The notes beneath the pieces are model-generated. The model did no database searches and had not been told where the DNA came from. It saw only the letters and a program-made list of their open reading frames with translations. Below are positions 56,515-64,000 of a DNA stretch of 64,000 nucleotides, in pieces. Location of the stretch: the NCBI RefSeq assembly GCF_000160075.2, contig NZ_KI535340.1, positions 1 through 64,000 on the forward strand. The letters run 5' to 3'. The first letter of the stretch is position 1, and each line of letters begins with the position of its first letter. The position numbers were made by a program, and so were the translations under genes. This DNA comes from Abiotrophia defectiva ATCC 49176. Lineage in GTDB: Bacteria; Bacillota; Bacilli; Lactobacillales; Aerococcaceae.

Positions 56515-57303
56515 TTATTTTAAGCGTACTTCAAAGACATAGGGATAGTACTTGCCGGTCACATAGAAGCGGTCCCCTTCAATATGGGCGATGCCATTAA
56601 GCACATCAGGTTTACCACCCGGTGTCAACTGAGCTTCTAGTTTATGTTCCTTAATCAGTGACGTAAAATCATACTGACTCTCAATGACGCCCGTCTCAGG
56701 GTCCAATTTCACTATAAAAGGGCTCTGCCAAATATTGCCGTAGAGCTTGCCATCGACGAATTCTAATTCATTGAGCCATTTAACAGGCTTACCTTGGTCC
56801 GTCACCGTCACCTCGCGCTTGAGCTCAAAGTTTTTAGCATCTCGTTCCTGCAATTTTGTAGAACCATTGGTCATCCAGAGACTGTCGCGACTGGCATCAT
56901 AGGCCAGGCCCCAGCCTTCCCCCTCATAGTGAAAGGTCTCCAAAATGGCCAGGGTCTTAGGGTCTCGTTTGTAGGCTAGACCCTCTTTGTAAGTAATCTG
57001 CCAGACCGCATCCGGCGTTTGGGTTAGCCCCTCACCAAAGACTTGGCGGTCTAGTCGATCCTTAACTTCTAGCTGGCCCGTCTCCAAATTCAAGACGCCT
57101 ACAACAGAATCGCCGTATTGGCCTGTCGACATAAGCAATTGGCCCTCAGGACTTACTTCCAAACCTTGGGTAAACCAACGGTCATCTCGCTCATATTGGG
57201 CCAGTACTTCATAGTCAGCCTGGTGGGCTGCCTGCACTAGCTGATTACTTGCACCTAGAGAAATTAGGGCCAAGAGCCCCAAAACTAGAGGGTATTTTTT
57301 CAT
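56515..57303 (-). CDS. Glutaminyl-peptide cyclotransferase (plant-type QC family), secreted
   Basis: A 262-residue protein. A signal peptide (about residues 1-25, ending VQA) leads to a beta-propeller like glutamine cyclotransferase: RWFTQGLEVSPEGQLLMSTGQYG, GEGWGLAYD, WLNELEFVDGKLYGNIW and DVLNGIAH. The family forms pyroglutamate at N-terminal glutamine of exported peptides. The ATG at 57303 was chosen because GAGGAAG lies upstream and the signal peptide starts there. It is the first gene of the operon to SGNH hydrolase. Confidence 0.88.
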   Translation of the reverse strand: MKKYPLVLGLLALISLGASNQLVQAAHQADYEVLAQYERDDRWFTQGLEVSPEGQLLMSTGQYGDSVVGVLNLETGQLEVKDRLDRQVFGEGLTQTPDAVWQITYKEGLAYKRDPKTLAILETFHYEGEGWGLAYDASRDSLWMTNGSTKLQERDAKNFELKREVTVTDQGKPVKWLNELEFVDGKLYGNIWQSPFIVKLDPETGVIESQYDFTSLIKEHKLEAQLTPGGKPDVLNGIAHIEGDRFYVTGKYYPYVFEVRLK

Positions 57304-57382
57304 CTCACTCACTTCCTCACTTGAGTTTCGCTCCATGACTTGATATGATGATAGTAACATATATTGAGTGAAGGAGCTACTT

Positions 57383-58006
57383 ATGCTATATAATTTCTTA
57401 TTAACTTTTATCCGCTTCATTTTCCGCCTAATCAATGGCCGTGAAGTGGTCCAAGGATTAGAGAATCTACCTAAGGATCAACCCTACATTATTGCCGCAA
57501 CCCACCGGTCCTTGACTGATCCCTTGTTTGTAGCCTTTGAGACCTATCCTCATCAGATTGCCTTTATGGCCAAGGAAAGTCTCTTCAAGTTCAAGCCACT
57601 GGGCTGGCTCTTCCGTAAGGTCAATGTCTTCCCCGTCAATCGCGACAAACCCTCAACCAGCACTATCAAACATGCGGTTAAGATTATGAATGAAGATGGC
57701 AAGATTCTAGGAATCTTCCCTTCAGGCTCTCGTCATACTACTGAGATTAAGGGTGGGACAGCCTTCATCCAAAAACTCAGCAAACAAGCTATCGTGCCTT
57801 GTGCCATCCAACCACCTATCGGCTTCAAGCAATTCTTCTTGCGCCGTCGTTGTAAAATTGCCTTTGGTGCCCCAATTCCTTACCAAGAAGGTGTCAAGTA
57901 CGACAAGGACAAGTTAGCTCAAATCGATGCCCAATTGGCTGAAGAATTTGCCAAATTAGATCATCAACTAGATCCTAACTATCACTACCAACCACGCAAA
58001 AAATAA
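57383..58006 (+). CDS. plsC: 1-acyl-sn-glycerol-3-phosphate acyltransferase (PlsC family)
   Basis: A 207-residue membrane-associated enzyme adding a second acyl chain to lysophosphatidate. The HX4D motif is THRSLTD and the substrate motif FPSGSRH (variant of FPEGTRS). VFPVNRDKPS is motif II. The ATG at 57383 has AAGGAG upstream. It is the only plus-strand gene of the window, divergent from the cyclotransferase operon. A strong terminator follows. Confidence 0.93.
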   Translation: MLYNFLLTFIRFIFRLINGREVVQGLENLPKDQPYIIAATHRSLTDPLFVAFETYPHQIAFMAKESLFKFKPLGWLFRKVNVFPVNRDKPSTSTIKHAVKIMNEDGKILGIFPSGSRHTTEIKGGTAFIQKLSKQAIVPCAIQPPIGFKQFFLRRRCKIAFGAPIPYQEGVKYDKDKLAQIDAQLAEEFAKLDHQLDPNYHYQPRKK

Positions 58007-58015
58007 AGCATATCC

Positions 58016-58056
58016 ACTCCCATTATATCATATAGGATATAATGGGAGTTTTTTTC
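58016..58056 (+). terminator. Terminator after plsC
   Basis: A 14-bp perfect stem (ACTCCCATTATATC / GATATAATGGGAGT, 6-base loop) and a run of seven T on the plus strand. Confidence 0.95.
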
Positions 58057-58104
58057 ATTCAAAAGACCCTGGCAATTGGAAGGTACTCCAACTGCCAGGG
58101 TCTT
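58057..58104 (-). terminator. Terminator after nth
   Basis: An 18-bp stem with one mismatch (AAGACCCTGGCA... / ...TGCCAGGGTCTT, 6-base loop) followed by TTGAATG on the minus strand. It stands back to back with the plsC terminator. Confidence 0.88.
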
Positions 58105-58119
58105 GACTGATTTTATTGA

Positions 58120-58752
58120 TTATTCTAAGCCTTCAAAGAGAAAATCAATGGGCTTAGGATTCTTAGCGGTACTGTAGTAGCGGCCGAAAAAGAGAATAGC
58201 ATGGTGAGCCTGAGCCCAATCTTCCTTGGGGATAATTTCCATCAAGGCTTCTTCTACCTCCAAAGGAGTGGCATTGGCTGGCACAAAACCTAAACGTTTG
58301 GCCACCCGATCCACATGGGTATCTACCGCCAAGGCCGGAATGCCAAAACCTACAGCCAAGACCACATTGGCAGTCTTACGACCAACCCCTGCCAAGTCCA
58401 TGAGCTCCTTGCGGGTTCTAGGCACTTCCCCACCATAGCGCTGCATCAACTGCTCGCAGCATTGATAGATAAACTTGGCCTTATTGCGATATAGGCCAAT
58501 GGTTTGGATATAGGGCTCTATTTCCTTAGGCGAAGCTTGCAAGAAGGCTTCCGGTGTAGGAAAGCGTTCAAACAAGGCCGGCGTCACCTTATTGACCGAG
58601 ACGTCGGTGGCTTGGGCACTCAACATGACCGCAATCAATAATTGAAAGACATTGTCATGGATGAGTTCGCAATGGGCGTCCGGATATAGGGCTTGAATTC
58701 TCTTGACAATCACCCTAGCTTTGTCCAAGGGCATGGTAATCTTGGCTGACAT
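58120..58752 (-). CDS. nth: Endonuclease III-like DNA glycosylase without iron-sulfur cluster
   Basis: A 210-residue base-excision enzyme. The helix-hairpin-helix LAGVGRKTANVVLAVGFG has the catalytic lysine (K126), and LAVDTHVDRVAKRLG the aspartate (D144). The usual four C-terminal cysteines of the [4Fe-4S] cluster are missing: the end reads FGRYYSTAKNPKPIDFLFEGLE-like with none. The ATG at 58752 has AGGAGG upstream; a longer frame would overlap the DUF4832 gene. A promoter (58789-58817) lies close. Confidence 0.94.
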   Translation of the reverse strand: MSAKITMPLDKARVIVKRIQALYPDAHCELIHDNVFQLLIAVMLSAQATDVSVNKVTPALFERFPTPEAFLQASPKEIEPYIQTIGLYRNKAKFIYQCCEQLMQRYGGEVPRTRKELMDLAGVGRKTANVVLAVGFGIPALAVDTHVDRVAKRLGFVPANATPLEVEEALMEIIPKEDWAQAHHAILFFGRYYSTAKNPKPIDFLFEGLE

Positions 58753-58788
58753 AGCATTTCCTCCTGATAGTCTGGCAAATTCCCCTCT

Positions 58789-58817
58789 ATTATAGCTCAG
58801 GCCTCCGTCGCAGCCAA
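58789..58817 (-). promoter_or_regulatory. nth promoter
   Basis: Minus strand TTGGCT (58812-58817), 17-base spacer, TATAAT (58789-58794). The -35 box lies in the loop of a small hairpin GTCGC / GCGAC. Confidence 0.6.
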
Positions 58818-58831
58818 GCGACTTGCTTATC

Positions 58832-60208
58832 CTATTGGGCAGGGAAAAGAACCGTCCGACCTGCTTGGGCATCATAGCCTGGCATAGCCAAACGCAGGGC
58901 ATCCTTACCAGTCATAGGGTCCACAATGCCTAGGCTGTATTGATAATGCCCTGCCTGAGAACTTTCTTGGGTCGATAGTTTTAAGGCCACACTCACCTTC
59001 TCTTGGCGCCCGGGCACTAGCTGAGACAAGGTCAGCGGCACTTCAATCTTTTTAAGCTCTTTACCCTGATTATCTTGAAGATAGAGGTATACCGGCCAGT
59101 CATAGTAGAAAGGCGCAGCCCCCTTATTTTCAAAGGTCAAGGTCATAGTCTGCTCTTGCCCTTTTTGCTCTAGCTGAGCCTGAGAGACATAGATTTGATA
59201 ACCTAGTTGGCTGAGTATTTGCTGATAGGCTGTCCGGCCTAAATCAGCTTTGGGCGCCTTGGGCCCAATAAAGGTCATATGCGAGGCTTTGACATGCTTC
59301 AAGACTTCTTTGAGTCTTGACCCCATCAAGTCTTCCATAGAGTGGGCGCTGGTCATTTCGCCACCAATAGCGACGGTCTTCCAAGCCTGTGGCATGGCAA
59401 GCAAGCTCTTATTTTGAGTCTGGTCATAGACGCCCCCACGTCTAATCCAGTCAAGCCACTGGCTGGTATTGAGGGCTTCCCCGACCATGTCATTATAGAG
59501 CCCCAATTGATAGGTCTGACCCCATTTAAAAGGCCGGCGCATGAGAATCTGGGTCTTAGGAAAAGCCGTGCGCCAAGGCGCCACGTAACCTTCCAGAATG
59601 TCTTCAGACGGTAACCTTTTGAGTCCCTTTTCATAGTTGACATGCCACTCGCCCCAGTGGCCGACACTGCCCAACTCAATGAAGGAGACAAAGCCATCCT
59701 GCCCCCAACGCTGCCCCATGGCAGCCACCGCCTTATCATGGGCTTTAATCAGGGCCTCTTGACTATAGTCTGGCGAAAAGCCTTGGCCATAATCGGTTTG
59801 ATACCAGTCACCGGCGCCCTTAATACGTTGGTAGAGCCAATCTGGAATATCCTGATGGCGGTCTTGGCCAGGCATATCCAGTACAAAGCGCAAAACCAGA
59901 TGCTTGCCTTCTTTGCGCCAACGGTCAAACTGATTGGCCTTCTCAATGGCCTCAAAATCAAACTTGCCTTCCTCTGGTTCCAGCTCCTTCCAAGTCACAT
60001 CCACATAGAGGAGCTGCACATCAGCCTCTACTTGGGATTTTTCAGCCTGGAGGGCATAGCCCATGAGGGGGTTGCCTGATTCAGGATCTTGCCAGTCAAA
60101 GCTAGCCTCTCGCAAAACTTGGTCTTGGGCATTCACTCGACTGGCTTGGGTCAGACTGACCACTAGCAAAGACACCATGGCCACCCAGCTTAGAAAATGT
60201 TGTCGCAT
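58832..60208 (-). CDS. Secreted DUF4832-type glycosidase-like protein
   Basis: A 458-residue protein. A signal peptide (about residues 1-27) leads to a glycoside-hydrolase-like barrel with LLYVDVTWKELEPEEGKFDF (about residue 65), YDxGQGFSPDYSQEAL and ELGSVGHWGEWH (about residue 178), then a beta domain from about 345. It matches the DUF4832 family found in surface polysaccharide clusters. A catalytic role on the cluster's polymer is possible but unproven. It lies 36 bases after DUF4956, in the same transcript. Confidence 0.78.
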   Translation of the reverse strand: MRQHFLSWVAMVSLLVVSLTQASRVNAQDQVLREASFDWQDPESGNPLMGYALQAEKSQVEADVQLLYVDVTWKELEPEEGKFDFEAIEKANQFDRWRKEGKHLVLRFVLDMPGQDRHQDIPDWLYQRIKGAGDWYQTDYGQGFSPDYSQEALIKAHDKAVAAMGQRWGQDGFVSFIELGSVGHWGEWHVNYEKGLKRLPSEDILEGYVAPWRTAFPKTQILMRRPFKWGQTYQLGLYNDMVGEALNTSQWLDWIRRGGVYDQTQNKSLLAMPQAWKTVAIGGEMTSAHSMEDLMGSRLKEVLKHVKASHMTFIGPKAPKADLGRTAYQQILSQLGYQIYVSQAQLEQKGQEQTMTLTFENKGAAPFYYDWPVYLYLQDNQGKELKKIEVPLTLSQLVPGRQEKVSVALKLSTQESSQAGHYQYSLGIVDPMTGKDALRLAMPGYDAQAGRTVLFPAQ

Positions 60209-60244
60209 ATGCTCCCTCCTAGTTGCTAGCTAGCTTTTAAGCGA

Positions 60245-60928
60245 CTAGCCATGATACTCGCCATTGTACTGAATTAAGGTTATATCTTCCACGTCCTCAA
60301 GGGCTTGGATTTTCTCCATAAAGAGGAAATCATTTTGTGACTTACAGAATACCTCAATAGCGGCTTCGATACTGCCGTCTTTGCGCATGGTGCGAGACTT
60401 GATGAAGAATCTCATTTTACCAAAGGCTTGCACAATGGCATCCCCTGTTTCTAGGCCTTTGTAGTGAATGACTGCAATGTAGACCTTGCCAGACTCCTGA
60501 CGGAAATAGAAAACTACAATCATGAGAATCACAATCAAGGCCGCACAGACCGACAGCACAAACATACCAGCCCCTAGCGTAATACCCGAGGTAATAGCCC
60601 AAAAGAGATAGAGCAAGTCCATGGGGTCCTTTACTGCCGTCCGATAACGCACAATAGACAGGGCCCCGACCATCCCCAAGGAAATAACCACGTTGGTCGA
60701 AATAGCTAGAGTCACCATACAAGTCAGCACCGTCATCCCAACCAGTGTCACCGCGAAGCTACGCGAGAAAACCACGCCAGTATAAAAGCGACGATAGACA
60801 AAGTAGATAATGCAGCCCATAACGAAAGCCAGCAAGAGCGAGCCAATCAGTTTGGGCAAGTTTTCAGCAGCAAAACGCTGCGTTTCGATAAATGAACGTT
60901 TAATAACGTCTTGGACGCTAGTATTCAT
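60245..60928 (-). CDS. DUF4956 family membrane protein
   Basis: A 227-residue protein with about four membrane helices. SLGMVGALSIVRYRTAVKDPMD (about residues 85-106) is the family signature, and a cytoplasmic domain follows (YIAVIHYKG and onward). DUF4956 genes are commonly paired with VTC-type polymerase genes, as here (25 bases apart). It may pass or regulate the polymer at the membrane. The function is unknown. Confidence 0.87.
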   Translation of the reverse strand: MNTSVQDVIKRSFIETQRFAAENLPKLIGSLLLAFVMGCIIYFVYRRFYTGVVFSRSFAVTLVGMTVLTCMVTLAISTNVVISLGMVGALSIVRYRTAVKDPMDLLYLFWAITSGITLGAGMFVLSVCAALIVILMIVVFYFRQESGKVYIAVIHYKGLETGDAIVQAFGKMRFFIKSRTMRKDGSIEAAIEVFCKSQNDFLFMEKIQALEDVEDITLIQYNGEYHG

Positions 60929-60953
60929 TCAAACCCCTCCTTCATCGACCAAA

Positions 60954-61751
60954 TTAGAAATGCTCATGGTCGAACCAATAATTGAAGCCATGTTTATAGG
61001 CTGTCTTTTCATAGCAGAGCACGTATTTAGAGACTGCCGTATACTCCAAGGCTCCAGTCGGCACCAACTGACGCACGATTTGTGGCATAAGTTCCGTATA
61101 TTTGACTTCTAGAATTAACTTGTCAGGCGGCAAGACCGGCAAGGTGGGCAACTTAGCGTCAAAAATATCAAAGGAACCAACCGCCGCACGCACATCTGTA
61201 TCGAAGGTTACCCGCACCGTCCCAGCATCTAGAATCCAAGGCTCTCGTTCGTAGTCCACAATGACGCGCGGACGCATCATATTGGTCACGCACTCGATAT
61301 AGAACTCACGCGCTAGGGAATGAGGACTTTGCTTAAGAAAATCATAGTGGCCTAGCAAAATATCCTCTACCTGGGCCCGTGTCAGCGGCGCACTTTCCTT
61401 ATAGATATAGGCGCCGAATTTCTTCTTACGTTCAAGCCGAATATAGTGGTCCTGAAAGTTATAGATACGAATCCGATACTTCTTCCGCATCAGAACCCCG
61501 GCATCTTTTTCTTCGTAGGCAGATTGCCAGTAATCATCAAAATAGAGACTGCGAATAGTATAGCCGTCGCCCTTGACATGCTTGTCCAAGGCCAAAACAG
61601 GCGACAGACGACGTCGCAAACTGTCCTGATCATGATAGGAAATCAGATACTTGTTCTCATGTCGATAAGTCTCTCCAGAGGCTTGAATTTCTTCTTGCCA
61701 AGTCAAGTTTTGAGACTGCCCCCACAGGGAGCTTAAAAACTTATTCTTCAT
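60954..61751 (-). CDS. VTC-domain polyphosphate polymerase-like protein
   Basis: A 265-residue protein of the VTC family. HENKYLISYHD, IRSLYFDD, KYRIRIYN, RLERKKK and LEVKYTE supply the basic and acidic residues of the tunnel that binds ATP and polyphosphate. No membrane helix is seen. Yeast Vtc4 makes polyphosphate; the bacterial forms are only predicted to. I chose the ATG at 61751 because GAGG lies upstream. It overlaps the CotH gene by 11 bases. It lies before DUF4956, a common pair. Confidence 0.87.
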   Translation of the reverse strand: MKNKFLSSLWGQSQNLTWQEEIQASGETYRHENKYLISYHDQDSLRRRLSPVLALDKHVKGDGYTIRSLYFDDYWQSAYEEKDAGVLMRKKYRIRIYNFQDHYIRLERKKKFGAYIYKESAPLTRAQVEDILLGHYDFLKQSPHSLAREFYIECVTNMMRPRVIVDYEREPWILDAGTVRVTFDTDVRAAVGSFDIFDAKLPTLPVLPPDKLILEVKYTELMPQIVRQLVPTGALEYTAVSKYVLCYEKTAYKHGFNYWFDHEHF

Positions 61752-63498
61752 AAACATCCTCACTAATCTTCCCATCAGACTGAATGAAGAAACTCTTAAC
61801 GCCGAAGTGTTTACCCGCTTCTGTGACATAGTAGTCGAAGGCATCGCGGCTCTCCCCAGCTTCATTAGTAGCTGTCACACGAGCAAAATAGTGCCCTTTT
61901 TCCGGCATGTCTAGGACTGTCTCAGGAAGAGTTAAGCCTTCCTCTGTATGGATGACGTCTTTGAATTCGAAGTCTTTGGCTACTTCAACCTTATAGGTTA
62001 TCTTTTGCCCCTTCAAATCATAAGCCGCATCCCAACGGACTTTAAGTTTGCCATTCTCGTCCTTCTCAGGAATCCCGATAAAGAACGGCATTGGCTTCTT
62101 AAGGCTGTCCAGATAGTCCTGATAGTTGCTCTCAATTTCTTGCGGAATTGCCGCTGCTACTTCCTCATATTGGCTAGGCGTCAAACCTAGGTGCGTGCTA
62201 TCAGGTTCCTTGGTTACATATGGCTGGACGGTCGCCTGATACTTGGCTACTTCTTGACTCAGATAGTCAGGCGTCAACTTGCTTCTCAAATCTTGAATGG
62301 CATCATCTAATTCCTTTCGGAATGTTTCAGACTTAAGGGCGCGTTGGAAAAGACGGTTCCCCCAATAGTTGCTGATACCAGACTCCCAGGAAGTCTTACC
62401 CGCAAACTGCTCAATCTCATATTCCTTCTTGAAGAAGGCAGAATCATGATCCCAGGGGATAAAATACCAACGCTGACTGTTCTGCGGGCTATAGAGATAG
62501 ACATTCCGACTCTGAGTATCGGTGTTACCAATTAAAATCTGGAAGGCCAACCAGTAGGTCAAATTTTCTCGATCAAAGTAAGTATCCAAGGTCTGCTCAA
62601 TGGGTTGGTCCAAATCATTGACTGCCTGTAACATCTCAATCAATTTACGATGATCGTGATCACCCTTAATTTCTAGCAACTTCTCAAAGGCTTGCTTATC
62701 GAAGTCTGGATCATTTTCTGGTTTAATGACCTCTTCATAAGGCAGAAATTCAAAGAAGTTGACCTTATAGAGTTGGGCATTACTATCCAGACCATGTGCC
62801 TTTAGGCCAGCCCCATTGAGCTGTTCCACTTGGGTATAGAGGCCATAATCCACAAATTTATCTGGCTCAGAACCATTTTCATCCTTAACATAGAGATGAA
62901 CAAATTGTGTCCGTAAACCCATGATTTGAGGAATGCCACGAATCAAGTCATAAGCCAACTTGTTACGAAAACGCAGGCCATCAGTTTGGTGCTTATTAAG
63001 ATTGAGGGTCCGCTGTCCTTGCCAGCTCCCCTTATTCTTCTTAAGCTTAATCTTGTAGTTTTTCTGTTGGTTACGGCTGGAAGTCTGACCCCGAACCTGG
63101 ACCGTCGCATTCGGTACTGTTTCATTGTAACCCACCTGACCTGCCAAGGGACCCGAGTCATCCCCTGCCTGTAAGATGGCCGCCACTTGATAACGTGGCA
63201 CGCCCCATTTCTCGTAATCATAAGCAGAATAAGTATTGATTTCTTCCCAGGTGTGGTTGGTATTTTCTGACTCGACGCCTGACTTAATGGTCAGGTAGAG
63301 GGTCTTAACCGACTGAGGGTCTTCTTGATAAAGCAAGTCCTTATCTCGCAAATGATAGTTACTTTCGGCAAATTCGACAGTATTCTCCTGACTGACCGAG
63401 GATGATGTGCTAGTTTCTTCTTGACTACAGGCTCCTAGGACACACGTCGCTAGAATCATCACCAGAAGCCCCGCAAGTTTAGGATTTTTTGGTGGCAC
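61741..63498 (-). CDS. CotH-kinase family lipoprotein
   Basis: A 585-residue surface protein. The signal peptide ends in the lipobox LGAC, so it is lipidated. The CotH domain is clear: VRGQTSSRNQQKNYKIKLKK, LNKHQTDGLRFRNKLAYDLI and YFIPWDHDSAF (the metal aspartates). A C-terminal fibronectin-like part begins near residue 490. CotH of Bacillus phosphorylates coat proteins; the target here is unknown. The GTG start overlaps pelG by 20 bases and the VTC gene follows with an 11-base overlap. Confidence 0.9.
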   Translation of the reverse strand: MPPKNPKLAGLLVMILATCVLGACSQEETSTSSSVSQENTVEFAESNYHLRDKDLLYQEDPQSVKTLYLTIKSGVESENTNHTWEEINTYSAYDYEKWGVPRYQVAAILQAGDDSGPLAGQVGYNETVPNATVQVRGQTSSRNQQKNYKIKLKKNKGSWQGQRTLNLNKHQTDGLRFRNKLAYDLIRGIPQIMGLRTQFVHLYVKDENGSEPDKFVDYGLYTQVEQLNGAGLKAHGLDSNAQLYKVNFFEFLPYEEVIKPENDPDFDKQAFEKLLEIKGDHDHRKLIEMLQAVNDLDQPIEQTLDTYFDRENLTYWLAFQILIGNTDTQSRNVYLYSPQNSQRWYFIPWDHDSAFFKKEYEIEQFAGKTSWESGISNYWGNRLFQRALKSETFRKELDDAIQDLRSKLTPDYLSQEVAKYQATVQPYVTKEPDSTHLGLTPSQYEEVAAAIPQEIESNYQDYLDSLKKPMPFFIGIPEKDENGKLKVRWDAAYDLKGQKITYKVEVAKDFEFKDVIHTEEGLTLPETVLDMPEKGHYFARVTATNEAGESRDAFDYYVTEAGKHFGVKSFFIQSDGKISEDVYEE

Positions 63499-64000
63499 GA
63501 GCGCCCACCCCTTTCAGATAATCATAAAGTCGACTGAATAAGCCTTCATGTGTTATTAAGGTCATCGGCTGGGCACTAAGTGTATAGTACATTAACTTCT
63601 TAGTAAAGCGGTCGAGACGCCAAAGAGCCAGCAAGAAGAAAATACTTGCGGCTACTAAAAAGCCAAAACCTAGAAAAGCACGATTGAAGAATTGCGAGGC
63701 CATGGTAAAGACTGGCGAGGCAATAGCGAAACTAGTAGCAGCCATCAAGGCTCCTTGATAGTCCGTAAAGTACAAGAGCATGGACAAGAGGACATTGGCA
63801 ATGGCATAGATTCCATAGCCAACACACAGAATCCGGAAGTAGCCTCGCATGAGGTCATTAATCCCTAGTGGTAGGACATCCAAGAGCGCATTCCCAGCAG
63901 AAATGGCTAGGACCGTTACGAACAATTGCTTCCAAGCCAAGGCAAGGAGTTCTCGAATCATAACCGTAATCATCTCAACTTCTGCTTCCTTAATATCAGC
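63479..64000 (-). CDS. C-terminal part of PelG-like exopolysaccharide transporter (partial)
   Basis: The last 173 residues of a larger protein, open to the window edge. It begins ADIKEAEVEM and has about five hydrophobic segments, including RGYFRILCVGYGIYAIANVLLSMLLYF. This looks like the C-terminal half of PelG (MATE/MOP-like Pel exporter). The ATG at 63973 is internal, not the start. Other pel genes should lie to the right of the window. The call rests on recall of the family, not on alignment. Confidence 0.7.
   Translation of the reverse strand, partial: ADIKEAEVEMITVMIRELLALAWKQLFVTVLAISAGNALLDVLPLGINDLMRGYFRILCVGYGIYAIANVLLSMLLYFTDYQGALMAATSFAIASPVFTMASQFFNRAFLGFGFLVAASIFFLLALWRLDRFTKKLMYYTLSAQPMTLITHEGLFSRLYDYLKGVGARATKKS

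Noticed and set aside
58016-58104. Two large hairpins at 58 kb as a mobile-element remnant
   Set aside because: Each fits a terminator for a convergent gene pair (plsC and nth), so no further explanation is needed.
59642-60079. Plus-strand open frame of 145 codons within the DUF4832 gene
   Set aside because: Antisense to the signal-peptide-bearing gene of a coherent operon; no start context.

Overview
The window is a gene-dense bacterial chromosome segment in which every convincing gene but one lies on the minus strand. The content points to a low-GC Gram-positive of the order Lactobacillales: sigma-A promoters of the TTGACA-N17-TATAAT type, strong AGGAGG ribosome sites, a PyrR-regulated pyr operon, an LPXTG wall protein, a TatA/TatC pair, a Bacillus-type LexA box, DUF956, UPF0223 and DnaD-like proteins, and pneumococcus-like tar/lic genes for choline on teichoic acid. 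A member of the Aerococcaceae (Abiotrophia-like) is my best guess. That is inference; no rRNA gene is present to test it. I saw no tRNA or rRNA gene, insertion sequence, prophage or CRISPR array. Layout, in the order of the coordinates (transcription runs right to left). 1-1.6 kb: a TetR regulator and a membrane-anchored ferredoxin-reductase-like protein, each preceded by the same 27-bp operator. 1.65-5.3 kb: lrgAB, then an operon of two small membrane proteins, an RsmJ-like methyltransferase and gpmA. 5.3-6.9 kb: an amino-acid ABC permease and binding protein without an ATPase. 7.0-11.7 kb: efeO-efeB-efeU-tatC-tatA, an iron uptake operon that carries the Tat exporter needed by its own peroxidase. 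11.9-18.0 kb: prolyl aminopeptidase, folA, thyA, an ABC-F protein and an ABC exporter. 18.1-24.5 kb: licD, tarJ, tarI, licC, licB and a three-domain licA fusion, together making CDP-ribitol and CDP-choline for teichoic acid. 24.5-28.7 kb: DUF956, a DnaD-like protein, typA, an inositol monophosphatase family protein and a UPF0223 protein. 28.8-37.6 kb: pyrR-pyrB-pyrC-carA-carB-pyrF-pyrE with PyrR-binding RNA elements. 37.6-38.6 kb: an LPXTG protein. 38.8-43.7 kb: pyruvate dehydrogenase pdhABCD, followed by the only long non-coding stretch (43.6-44.07 kb). 44-48 kb: oligopeptide permease oppBCDF without a binding protein. 48.3-51.3 kb: yajC, tgt and an RclA/Har-type flavin disulfide reductase. 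51.4-53.05 kb: a LexA-controlled YolD-like plus Y-family polymerase pair. 53.1-57.3 kb: an operon of glutaminyl cyclotransferase, 5-formyl-THF cyclo-ligase, rhomboid protease, glucokinase, a rhodanese-like protein without the catalytic cysteine, and an SGNH hydrolase. 57.4-58.0 kb: plsC-type acyltransferase, the only plus-strand gene. 58.1-58.8 kb: an endonuclease III lacking the iron-sulfur cysteines. 58.8-64 kb: the end of a Pel-like exopolysaccharide cluster, with the PelG C-terminus, a CotH-kinase lipoprotein, a VTC-type polymerase, DUF4956 and a secreted DUF4832 protein. Three areas most deserve follow-up. The first is the 58.8-64 kb surface polymer cluster, where a Pel-type transporter is translationally coupled to a CotH kinase and a polyphosphate-polymerase-like protein. 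The second is the wHTH-nucleotidyltransferase-choline kinase fusion, whose nucleotidyltransferase has lost its signature residues and whose promoter carries two matching palindromes. The third is the efe-tat operon.
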